A stretch of 64,000 nt of DNA. It comes from SYFT01 sp964471115 (lineage in GTDB: Bacteria > Acidobacteriota > Vicinamibacteria > Vicinamibacterales > SCN-69-37). Under the pieces are notes generated by a model, which worked only from the letters and a program-made list of their open reading frames with translations, was not told where the DNA came from and ran no database searches. Shown piece after piece: positions 51,031 to 57,840 of this stretch. The position numbers and the translations under genes were made by a program. Each line of letters starts with the position of its first letter. The stretch's first letter is position 1. The DNA lies in NCBI GenBank assembly GCA_964471115.1, contig CAYYFE010000005.1, forward strand, positions 83,877 through 147,876, read 5' to 3'.

Positions 51031-54000
51031 CCCTGCCTGCCTCAAACTCGCGCAACACCTCGCGCACACGCTCGAACAACCCCCCCGGCGCCCGCGGGTT
51101 GAGCGGCCCCTCGGCCAGCACCTCTTCGCGTGAGAATCCCGCCGTGACCTCAGAGGCGGTGGCCCTGGTCGCCCACCAGGACTCCCGGCCGGGCTGGTCC
51201 ACCGGTCTCGCCGTCCGGATGTATCGGCCTCCGGCACCTTGTTCAGACTTGGGTTTGAGCTTTCCGGGCGGGGGCGGCGCCACCGGCTTGGGGGCCTCCG
51301 GCCGGACCGGCGACTTTGTCATGTCCAGCTTGATCGCCGAGGGTGGGACCAGGGTGAGATCTCCTCGCCGTTCAACCAGCTTGAGCAGCCAGATCGGGTC
51401 AACTTTGGTGTCGTTGCGGAACTTGAACACAACAGAAGGGCCCTCTCGGTCGGCCGAATCGAGCCCAATCTGGTCAGCGGCGACTCGGATCTTGGCATAT
51501 TCAATTAGATTCAACACTGATTCTGTTGGTTGACCATATCTATCTAAAAGTTCTTCAAATAGACTGTCTACTTCTTGGACCGATCGGCAGCTCGCCAAAC
51601 GCCTGTAGGCCGCCAGCCGCTGGTTCATGTCGGTGATATAGGTGTCCTCGATCCGCAGGTTCAGCTTCAGGTTCACTGCGGCACGGCGGTCGTCCTCCAA
51701 CTCCTCGCCCTTGAGCTCGCGGATGGTCTCTTCCAGGAGCTTGGTGTACATGTCGAAGCCGACGGCTTCGATGTGGCCGCTCTGCTGGCCGCCCAGCAGG
51801 TTGCCGGCGCCGCGGATTTCCAGGTCGAGTGCGGCAATCCGGAAGCCGGAGCCCAGATCGCTGAATTCGCGGATGGCCGCCAGCCGCCGCCGGGCGATGG
51901 GCGACAGCGCCTGTTCGGGCGGAATCAGCAGGTAGGCGTACGCGCGCCGGTCGGACCGGCCCACCCGCCCGCGCAACTGATACAACTGTGCCAGGCCGTA
52001 CCGGTCCGCGCGATTGATGACGATCGTGTTGGCGTTGGAGATGTCGAGGCCGTTTTCGACGATGGTGGTCGCCACCAGGACATCGAACCGGTGCGCGACG
52101 AAGTCGACCATCACCTTCTCGAGTTCGCCCTCCCCCATCTGTCCGTGGCCGATCCCGATGCGCACCTCGGGCACCAGCCGCTGCACCAGATTCGCAATCG
52201 AGAAGATGGACTCCACGCGGTTGTGGACGAAATACACCTGCCCGCCGCGTTCGATCTCCGTGCGAATCGCGCGCGTGATGACGTCCTGATCGAACTTGAC
52301 GACCTGCGTCTGAATCGCCAGTCGGTCGCGCGGCGGCGTCTCGATCACCGACATGTCGCGAATGCCCACCAGCGACATGTTGAGGGTTCTCGGTATCGGC
52401 GTCGCGGTCATCGTGAGCACGTCGACCTTCTTGCGCATCTGTTTGATGCGTTCCTTGTGGGCCACGCCGAAACGCTGTTCTTCGTCCACCACCAGCAGGC
52501 CCAGGTCGCGAAACACCACGTCCTTCGACAGCAGCCGATGGGTGCCGACGATGATGTCGAGCTGGCCGGAGGCGAGTTTGTCGAGGGCCTCCTGCTGTTC
52601 GGTCTTCGTGCGGAAGCGGCTGACCATGTCGATGCGAACGGGGAAGCCGGCGAAGCGTTCCTTGAGCGTCCGTTCGTGCTGGAACGCCAGGACCGTCGTG
52701 GGCGCGAGGAACGCCACCTGTTTGCCGTCCATCACGGCCTTGAACGCCGCGCGCATGGCGACTTCGGTCTTGCCGTAGCCGACATCGCCGCACAACAGGC
52801 GGTCCATCGGCGTCGTGGATTCCATGTCGCGTGTGATGTCGGCGATCGCGGACTGCTGGTCGACCGTCAGGTCGTACGGGAACGCGGCGTCGAACTCGTG
52901 CTGCCAGTGTGAATCGGCGGAGAAGGCGTGCCCGACCACGGCCTTGCGCGCCGCGTAGAGCTTGAGCAGCTCCTCGGCCATGTCGCGCATGGCCTTCTTG
53001 ACGCGCGTCTTGGCCTTTTCCCAGGTGGTGCCGCCGAGCTTGTCGAGCGCAGGCGCCGCGCCGCCGGTGTACTTCTGCACCAGGTCGAGCCGGTCGAGCG
53101 GCACGAAGAGTTTGTCCTCGCCCGCATAGTGGAGTTCCATGAACTCCTGCGGATCGCCGATGCCGACGGCCATCTTCTTCAAGCCGACGAACTTGCCGAT
53201 GCCGTTGTCGACATGCACGACCAGATCGCCCACCTTCAGGTCGCGGAAGTCGGACATGAACGTGCGCGCGGCGGACTTGCGGCGTTCACCCGTGCGGCGT
53301 TCTTCCTCGAACAGGTCCGTTTCGGCGAACACCAGCAGGGTGCCCGACGGCAGATGGAAGCCGCGGGAGAGCTGGCCGGTGGTCACCAGCACGCTGGCGC
53401 GCGCCAGGTCCTCGTTGTCGCCGATCGCGCGGGCGCGCACGTCGTAATCGGCCAGCAGTTCAATCGTGCGTTCGGCGCGACCCTGCGTGGCCGCCACGAA
53501 CACCGTCGTTTCGCCGCGCGCCTGCGCCTGGCGGAGCTCTTCGACCCAGTCGCCGATGCGGCCGCGGTACTCGAGCACCGGCTGGCAGGGCACGTGCACT
53601 TCATCGGGCGCATCAAAGGTCAGCTGGCTGATGCGCCTGGCGCCTTCGAGCCACGGCGCAAGCAGCGTCCAGGGCGCGGCGTAGTGTTCAAACGGCGGCG
53701 TTGACGGCGTGCGCGCGAGGGCGTCGGCGGCCGACGCGCGCCACTGTTCTTCAAGACTCTGTGCCCGCTGCGCCACGTCATCGATCTCGTAGACGAGCAC
53801 CGTGGCGCCGGCGGCGCGTGTGTAGTCGATGAACGTGGCCGACCGGTCGAGGTCGTCGCCGGCGGGCAGCAGTTCCCGCTGCGGACTGAGCGTGAACGTG
53901 TCGAGCGAAGCGAGCGAGCGCTGCGTCGCCGCGTCGTACCGCCGCACCGATTCGACAATGTCGCCGATGAACTCCAGGCGAATCGGCTGATCTTCGGAAG

Positions 54001-54580
54001 CGGGGTAGAGATCCACGACGCCGCCGCGCACGAAGAACTCGCCGTGCTGGTCCACGGGATCTTCCGGGACGAATCCCGCATCCACCAGGTGCTCGCGGAG
54101 CAGTTGCGGATCGATCTCCACGCCGGGCTTGAGGACCAGACTGGCCGCCTTCACGCGCGCCGGGTCGCTCAGGCGGGGCAGTGTCGCGCGCGCGGACGCG
54201 ATCACCAGGCGCGCGTGACCCGTCGCCAGGCCCGTCAGCGCCCGCGCCCGGGCGGACGCCACCGCAAGGTGCGGCGCAAGGCCGCGATACGGATCCACTT
54301 CCTGCGAGGGAAACGGCAGCACCGCCTGCGCGGCCTGCGTGTCCGACAAGCCGAGCATCGCGCTCAGAAAGAAGCGGGCGTCGCCGGTGAGTTGTTCAAC
54401 GTCGGCGTCGGTAGGCACAATCAGCACCACCTTGGCGTCCTGCGCCAGCGCGGCCGCATGAAAGGCGGTCGCGCCGGGCCCGAGCCCGGCCAGACGTGGA
54501 ACGGCCCGAGTCAGACCCGCGCGGGTGGCGGCAGACTTGAGGAGGGAACGGAAGGCCAGAGACGCGGACGGGTGGAGCAC
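51023..54580 (-). CDS. mfd: Transcription-repair coupling factor Mfd
   Basis: The 1185-residue protein has the UvrB-like N-terminal homology region (VDPYRGLAPHLAVASARARAL), an RNA polymerase-interacting CarD-like domain (LKVGDLVVHVDNGIGKF), the translocase motifs GDVGYGKTEVAMRAAFKA, VDEEQRFGVAHKE, TMTATPIPRTL and QLRGRVGRSDRRAYAYLL, and a C-terminal TRCF domain. It removes stalled RNA polymerase and recruits nucleotide excision repair. It starts at GTG 54580. A stretch near 51480-51575 is notably AT-rich for this gene. Confidence 0.97.
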   Translation of the reverse strand: MLHPSASLAFRSLLKSAATRAGLTRAVPRLAGLGPGATAFHAAALAQDAKVVLIVPTDADVEQLTGDARFFLSAMLGLSDTQAAQAVLPFPSQEVDPYRGLAPHLAVASARARALTGLATGHARLVIASARATLPRLSDPARVKAASLVLKPGVEIDPQLLREHLVDAGFVPEDPVDQHGEFFVRGGVVDLYPASEDQPIRLEFIGDIVESVRRYDAATQRSLASLDTFTLSPQRELLPAGDDLDRSATFIDYTRAAGATVLVYEIDDVAQRAQSLEEQWRASAADALARTPSTPPFEHYAAPWTLLAPWLEGARRISQLTFDAPDEVHVPCQPVLEYRGRIGDWVEELRQAQARGETTVFVAATQGRAERTIELLADYDVRARAIGDNEDLARASVLVTTGQLSRGFHLPSGTLLVFAETDLFEEERRTGERRKSAARTFMSDFRDLKVGDLVVHVDNGIGKFVGLKKMAVGIGDPQEFMELHYAGEDKLFVPLDRLDLVQKYTGGAAPALDKLGGTTWEKAKTRVKKAMRDMAEELLKLYAARKAVVGHAFSADSHWQHEFDAAFPYDLTVDQQSAIADITRDMESTTPMDRLLCGDVGYGKTEVAMRAAFKAVMDGKQVAFLAPTTVLAFQHERTLKERFAGFPVRIDMVSRFRTKTEQQEALDKLASGQLDIIVGTHRLLSKDVVFRDLGLLVVDEEQRFGVAHKERIKQMRKKVDVLTMTATPIPRTLNMSLVGIRDMSVIETPPRDRLAIQTQVVKFDQDVITRAIRTEIERGGQVYFVHNRVESIFSIANLVQRLVPEVRIGIGHGQMGEGELEKVMVDFVAHRFDVLVATTIVENGLDISNANTIVINRADRYGLAQLYQLRGRVGRSDRRAYAYLLIPPEQALSPIARRRLAAIREFSDLGSGFRIAALDLEIRGAGNLLGGQQSGHIEAVGFDMYTKLLEETIRELKGEELEDDRRAAVNLKLNLRIEDTYITDMNQRLAAYRRLASCRSVQEVDSLFEELLDRYGQPTESVLNLIEYAKIRVAADQIGLDSADREGPSVVFKFRNDTKVDPIWLLKLVERRGDLTLVPPSAIKLDMTKSPVRPEAPKPVAPPPPGKLKPKSEQGAGGRYIRTARPVDQPGRESWWATRATASEVTAGFSREEVLAEGPLNPRAPGGLFERVREVLREFEAGRGE

Positions 54581-54586
54581 GTGCAG

Positions 54587-55057
54587 TCAGCGATCGTAGC
54601 AGGCCTTCTCGATAATCGACGTCGTTGACCACCCGTCTTCGATCTTCATCCGCACCACGCGGCCGCCGCGCGCTTCCACAGTCTCGCGCCCGACGATCCG
54701 GTCTGCGGCCCAGTCGGCCCCCTTGACCAGCACGTCGGGCTGCACGGCCGCGATGATCTCGGCCGGCGTCTCCTCGTCGAACACCACCACCGCGTCGACA
54801 CACGCCAGCGCGTCGAGCAGCTCGGCGCGTTCCGCTTCGGTGTTGATGGGGCGGGTCGGTCCCTTGATGGCGCGCACCGACCGGTCTGAGTTGAGGGCGA
54901 CGATCAACGCGTCGCCTTCCTGCCTGGCGGCCTGGAGGTACCGGGTGTGGCCGGGATGGATGATGTCGAACACGCCGTTGGTGAAGACCACGGCGCGGCC
55001 GGCCCGCCGCTGGTCTTCAGCCCAGCCGGCAGCCGCCTGTCGGGAGGGGAGGACCAC
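54587..55057 (-). CDS. rfaE2: D-glycero-beta-D-manno-heptose 1-phosphate adenylyltransferase-like (RfaE2/HldE C-domain)
   Basis: The 156-residue protein begins at GTG 55057 and has the nucleotidyltransferase motifs FTNGVFDIIHPGHTRYLQAAR (shown in parts: FTNGVFD and HPGH), LNSDRSVRAIKGPTRPIN, VLVKGADW and the ending STTSIIEKA, which corresponds to the ISSSxI motif. It matches the ADP-heptose pathway enzyme that adenylates heptose 1-phosphate for lipopolysaccharide core synthesis. It lacks the RfaE1 kinase half, which must be elsewhere. Confidence 0.93.
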   Translation of the reverse strand: MVLPSRQAAAGWAEDQRRAGRAVVFTNGVFDIIHPGHTRYLQAARQEGDALIVALNSDRSVRAIKGPTRPINTEAERAELLDALACVDAVVVFDEETPAEIIAAVQPDVLVKGADWAADRIVGRETVEARGGRVVRMKIEDGWSTTSIIEKACYDR

Positions 55058-55063
55058 CGGACG

Positions 55064-55291
55064 TCAGCGCGTGGGGTTGCGGAACGCCCACGCCCGGCTG
55101 AACTCATCGTCGTGCCAGGCGAGGTTGTACTTCTCGGCCCAGCGAAACACGAACTCGCGGGGGCTTTCGCAGAACATGTAGGCGGCCTGCAGCGGCGGCA
55201 GCTCGCCGCACACGTCGGCCCAGCTTCGCGCAAGGTGAATCCGGCACAACGCGTCGACCTTGAAGGCCCACTCGTCGAAGGTGGTCGTCAT
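55064..55291 (-). CDS. Small hypothetical protein, 75 residues
   Basis: The protein starts MTTTFDEWAFKVDALCRIHL with GGAG seven bases before the ATG at 55291, and a TATGCT box at 55314-55319 could serve as its -10. It is rich in aromatic residues (WADVCGELPPLQAAYMF, FVFRWAEKYNLAW) and has three cysteines. I do not recognise a family. It lies 6 bp before the heptose adenylyltransferase gene and heads the minus-strand run toward dusB. Confidence 0.75.
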   Translation of the reverse strand: MTTTFDEWAFKVDALCRIHLARSWADVCGELPPLQAAYMFCESPREFVFRWAEKYNLAWHDDEFSRAWAFRNPTR

Positions 55292-55330
55292 CAGATTGCT
55301 CCGTCTGAAGGCGAGCATAGCACCGGGATT

Positions 55331-55370
55331 AGCGTCATTACGTATGTATTGACGCCACTTTTTCGTGGCG
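55331..55370. promoter_or_regulatory. Nested inverted repeats upstream of the RHH gene, possible operator
   Basis: GCGTCA (55332-55337) and TGACGC (55350-55355) flank a centre that includes the palindrome TACGTA (55339-55344). CGCCAC (55353-55358) and GTGGCG (55365-55370) form a second hairpin. The AT-rich core against GC-rich surroundings and the place just before a ribbon-helix-helix gene suggest autoregulation. Confidence 0.5.
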
Positions 55371-55389
55371 CTACGCTCTTTTGCGTCCG

Positions 55390-55881
55390 ATGCCTCCCAA
55401 GACCCAGCACCTGCAGATTCGGGTGACGACGGCCCAGAAGGCGCTGCTCAAGCGCCGGGCGGCAGCCTGCCGGATGGATGTCTCGAGTTACGTCCTGCGC
55501 AAGGTTCTGCCTCCCGTCGAGGTGCGGTGGGAGGAACTGCTGGAGGCCCTGGCGGGTGACGAGGACCATCGGCCGGCGTTGGCTGCGCTCAACGTGTTCT
55601 TGTCGGGGCTTGATTCGGCCACGTTCCGGGAGGTGACAGGGCAGGCCGACCTGCGGCGATTGAGCCCGTTTCTGCAGAACTATGTGGCGGCCATGGTGGA
55701 GGAGTTGGCCCGGCGCCTGGGGGTGCCTGCGCCGGCCTGGGCGGCGGACGTGGAGCCACTGGACGACCCGCACTTCGGCGCCTCCCTGCCTGAGGTGCGG
55801 CCCATGTTGTTGCGGAACTCGCCCGTGGCGTTCAAGCGCCGGAACCTCTTTGTGGATGCCGGCGTGGGGGAGCACCTCTGA
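55390..55881 (+). CDS. Ribbon-helix-helix protein, putative antitoxin of a nucleotidyltransferase module
   Basis: The 163-residue protein has an N-terminal ribbon-helix-helix: strand LQIRVTTAQK, then helices KALLKRRAAACR and MDVSSYVLRKVLP, like MobC/DUF1778-type DNA-binding proteins and antitoxins. The remaining 120 residues (EELLEALAGDEDHRPALAAL and a later VAAMVEELARRLG) match nothing I know and may bind the partner. The ATG at 55390 is preferred over an in-frame TTG at 55381. Its stop overlaps the next start (TGATG), the tight coupling usual for toxin-antitoxin pairs. Confidence 0.75.
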   Translation: MPPKTQHLQIRVTTAQKALLKRRAAACRMDVSSYVLRKVLPPVEVRWEELLEALAGDEDHRPALAALNVFLSGLDSATFREVTGQADLRRLSPFLQNYVAAMVEELARRLGVPAPAWAADVEPLDDPHFGASLPEVRPMLLRNSPVAFKRRNLFVDAGVGEHL

Positions 55882-56471
55882 TGGCGGCGCCACGGCTGAC
55901 CCGGGCCGACATCCTGCGGCTGTTCGAGGCCCTCAACGCCGAGCTGGCCGGGCAGGGAGTGCAGGGCGAGGTGCAGGTGGTGGGTGGGGCGGTGATGTGC
56001 CTGGCCTACGACGCGCGGGACGCGACCATCAGTGTGGATGCGCTGCTGCAGCCGTCGGAGGCGGTACGCGAGGCGGCGGCCCGGGTGGCCGTGACGTCCG
56101 CGGTCGATCCAGGCTGGCTCAACGACGCCGTCAAGGCGTTTCTCACGCCGCGCGGCCGCTTCGAGACGTTCCTCGAACTGAGCCATCTCAAGGTGTTCGT
56201 GGCCCATCCGCACTATCTGCTCGCGCTCAAGTGCGCGGCGCTGCGCCTGGGTGAGGAATTTCACGATCTCGACGACATCCGCTATCTGCTGCGCCACCTT
56301 GATCTGCACACCTCCGACGAAGCGCTCGCCATCGTCGAACGGTATGTCGACCTCGGCCGCGTTCCACGCAAGACGCGCGTGATTCTGGAACTGCTGCTCG
56401 AGGGCGGGACGCCTCGCGTGCGCGACCTCATCCGCCGGTTCGCGACACCCAAGCCGCGCGCGACGCGTTAG
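55881..56471 (+). CDS. DUF6036/AbiEii-like nucleotidyltransferase, putative toxin partner
   Basis: The 196-residue protein shows the nucleotidyltransferase opening VVGGAVMCLAYDARDATISV with G35-G36, and a C-terminal segment LLALKCAALRLGEEFHDLDD that fits DUF6036-type proteins. In that family the metal site is usually D-x-D (T-x-D-[IV]-D). Here it reads TISVD, with serine S51 at the first aspartate and D53 kept, so catalysis may be lost or altered. Its coupling to a ribbon-helix-helix gene resembles nucleotidyltransferase toxin-antitoxin systems. A host housekeeping role cannot be excluded. Confidence 0.7.
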   Translation: MAAPRLTRADILRLFEALNAELAGQGVQGEVQVVGGAVMCLAYDARDATISVDALLQPSEAVREAAARVAVTSAVDPGWLNDAVKAFLTPRGRFETFLELSHLKVFVAHPHYLLALKCAALRLGEEFHDLDDIRYLLRHLDLHTSDEALAIVERYVDLGRVPRKTRVILELLLEGGTPRVRDLIRRFATPKPRATR

Positions 56472-56540
56472 TCTTCATCGTCCACACAGTAGGCATGTAG
56501 GCATGTAGGAATCTCTTCCCGGGTGCTGCGTCAGCATGAA

Positions 56541-56581
56541 GGGCGAACGGATGGAGCGACGGATTCGAGCCGTCCGACGCG
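56541..56581 (+). repeat. 41-bp direct repeat, copy 1
   Basis: Identical to 56738-56778. It begins GGGCGAACGGATGG and ends CCGTCCGACGCG, with a short internal hairpin around ATTCGAG. Confidence 0.92.
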
Positions 56582-56605
56582 ACGCCAGACAGAGTCAGAG
56601 ACCCG

Positions 56606-56634
56606 CCACGGGCCGTTGGGCAGAGCGGGTGCCG
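56606..56634 (+). repeat. 29-bp inverted repeat, left arm
   Basis: Perfect reverse complement of 56777-56805. It contains GTTGGGC, while the other arm has GCCCAAC. Confidence 0.92.
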
Positions 56635-56737
56635 TCGGAGGACGGCGACCAGCGGCAGTATGAAGCCGGAGCGGAAGGCGTGAGCCCTGCGAGCCTCGCT
56701 CCACCATTTGGAGCGAGGCGACGGGCGCCAGTACGCA

Positions 56738-56778
56738 GGGCGAACGGATGGAGCGACGGATTCGAGCCGTCCGACGCG
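56738..56778 (+). repeat. 41-bp direct repeat, copy 2
   Basis: Identical to copy 1 at 56541-56581. Its last two bases overlap the right arm of the 29-bp inverted repeat. Confidence 0.92.
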
Positions 56779-56805
56779 GCACCCGCTCTGCCCAACGGCC
56801 CGTGG
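56777..56805 (-). repeat. 29-bp inverted repeat, right arm
   Basis: Perfect reverse complement of the left arm at 56606-56634, 142 bp away, enclosing the hairpin and the second direct repeat copy. Confidence 0.92.
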
Positions 56806-56964
56806 CCCACCTCTGTGGAATCCGCCGCGTACCGCCGCCGAATATCGCCCGGCCGTGGCCGTGCGGAACGCCCCGAGTGACGGGCATCGGTCTTTCCGGC
56901 CCGTACCCGCTGGAATGGTACTTGCTCGCTGTACACGACAGCACAAGTGTGAGTTGTCGGTGCC

Positions 56965-57837
56965 ATGGGCGACCTCTGGACGATCGTGCTGGCTGGCGGC
57001 GAAGGCCGCCGATTGAGTGCCGTCACCGGTGGTGTGCCCAAGCAGTTCTGGCGGGGACTTCAGAGGCTCTCCCTGCTCGAGCTGACCGTCGACCGCTTCG
57101 CGCCACTCTCGCACCCGGCCAACCGGGTGGTGCTGGTCGCGGAACAACATCGCGCGTTCCTGGCCGACATGCCGCCGCAGGCGGCCTGGGACACCACCAT
57201 CTTCCAGCCTGACGACCGCGGCACGGGCGTCGCGGTGATGTTGGCCCTGTTGCCCATTCTCGATTGCGACAAGGACGCCCTGGTCGTGGTCACGCCGGCC
57301 GACCACGGGGTCAACGACCATCGGGAGTTCACCACCGGCATCCTCGAGGCCGCCGCGTTCGCACGGAAGCACTCCACCGCAGTCCTGTTCGGCGTCACAC
57401 CAACGTCCACACACCAGGACTACGGCTGGATCTCACCTGGCCGGACGATTGGCCGCACACCGTTCAGACAGGTGGACGGCTTCATCGAAAAGCCCAGGCC
57501 GGACCTTGCGGCGAAGCTCATGGCCGATGGCGCCGTCTGGAACACGATGGTGCTGGTGGCGCGCGCCGGCATCCTCTGGCAGCTCTGCACCGCGCAATGC
57601 CCGGTCGTCGCCGATGTGTTCGCCCGGGCCTCCCGCCTGCGCCCCGAAGCCAGGCCGCGGTTCATCACTCACGCCTACCAGAAGCTGCCTCGACACGACT
57701 TCTCACATGAAGTCCTCTCGCGCTCACCGGGGCTGGTCACCTATGTGTGGCCGGACCGCATGGGGTGGTCGGACCTTGGCACGCCGCAACGACTGCACGC
57801 CTGGTTGACCGAGGTGCAGCCACAACACGTGGCATGA
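56965..57837 (+). CDS. Mannose-1-phosphate guanylyltransferase (ManC/AlgA-like, monofunctional)
   Basis: The 290-residue protein has the nucleotide-binding signature IVLAGGEGRRLSAVTGGVPK with QF following, VTPADHGVND, FIEKPRPDLA and WNTMVLVA, as in GDP-mannose pyrophosphorylases. The C-terminal isomerase domain of bifunctional ManC is absent. It probably makes GDP-mannose for glycan synthesis. It lies 3 bp before the HAD-ATPase fusion gene, and a shared sugar-phosphate role is possible. Confidence 0.88.
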   Translation: MGDLWTIVLAGGEGRRLSAVTGGVPKQFWRGLQRLSLLELTVDRFAPLSHPANRVVLVAEQHRAFLADMPPQAAWDTTIFQPDDRGTGVAVMLALLPILDCDKDALVVVTPADHGVNDHREFTTGILEAAAFARKHSTAVLFGVTPTSTHQDYGWISPGRTIGRTPFRQVDGFIEKPRPDLAAKLMADGAVWNTMVLVARAGILWQLCTAQCPVVADVFARASRLRPEARPRFITHAYQKLPRHDFSHEVLSRSPGLVTYVWPDRMGWSDLGTPQRLHAWLTEVQPQHVA

Positions 57838-57840
57838 GTC

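Larger units (their letters stand above)
56472..56964. other. Non-coding composite repeat region
   Basis: This 493-bp stretch has no credible gene. It contains three units of an 8-bp tandem repeat (GTAGGCAT) at 56489-56512, a perfect 41-bp direct repeat (56541-56581 and 56738-56778), a perfect 29-bp inverted repeat (56606-56634 and 56777-56805), and a hairpin with 10-bp stem GCCTCGCTCC and 7-nt loop at 56693-56719. The direct repeat itself can fold (GACGG / CCGTC). The layout resembles a small non-autonomous mobile element or a relic of one. The last 160 bp before the next gene show nothing I recognise. Confidence 0.8.

Noticed and set aside
56606..56805. Integron attC site
   Set aside because: GTTGGGC and GCCCAAC are present, but in the opposite order to an attC (which needs RYYYAAC first and GTTRRRY last), and no integrase or cassette array is nearby.
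56531..56944. Small open frames on both strands within the repeat region
   Set aside because: They run through the direct and inverted repeats, giving repeated peptides in both strands and no family resemblance.
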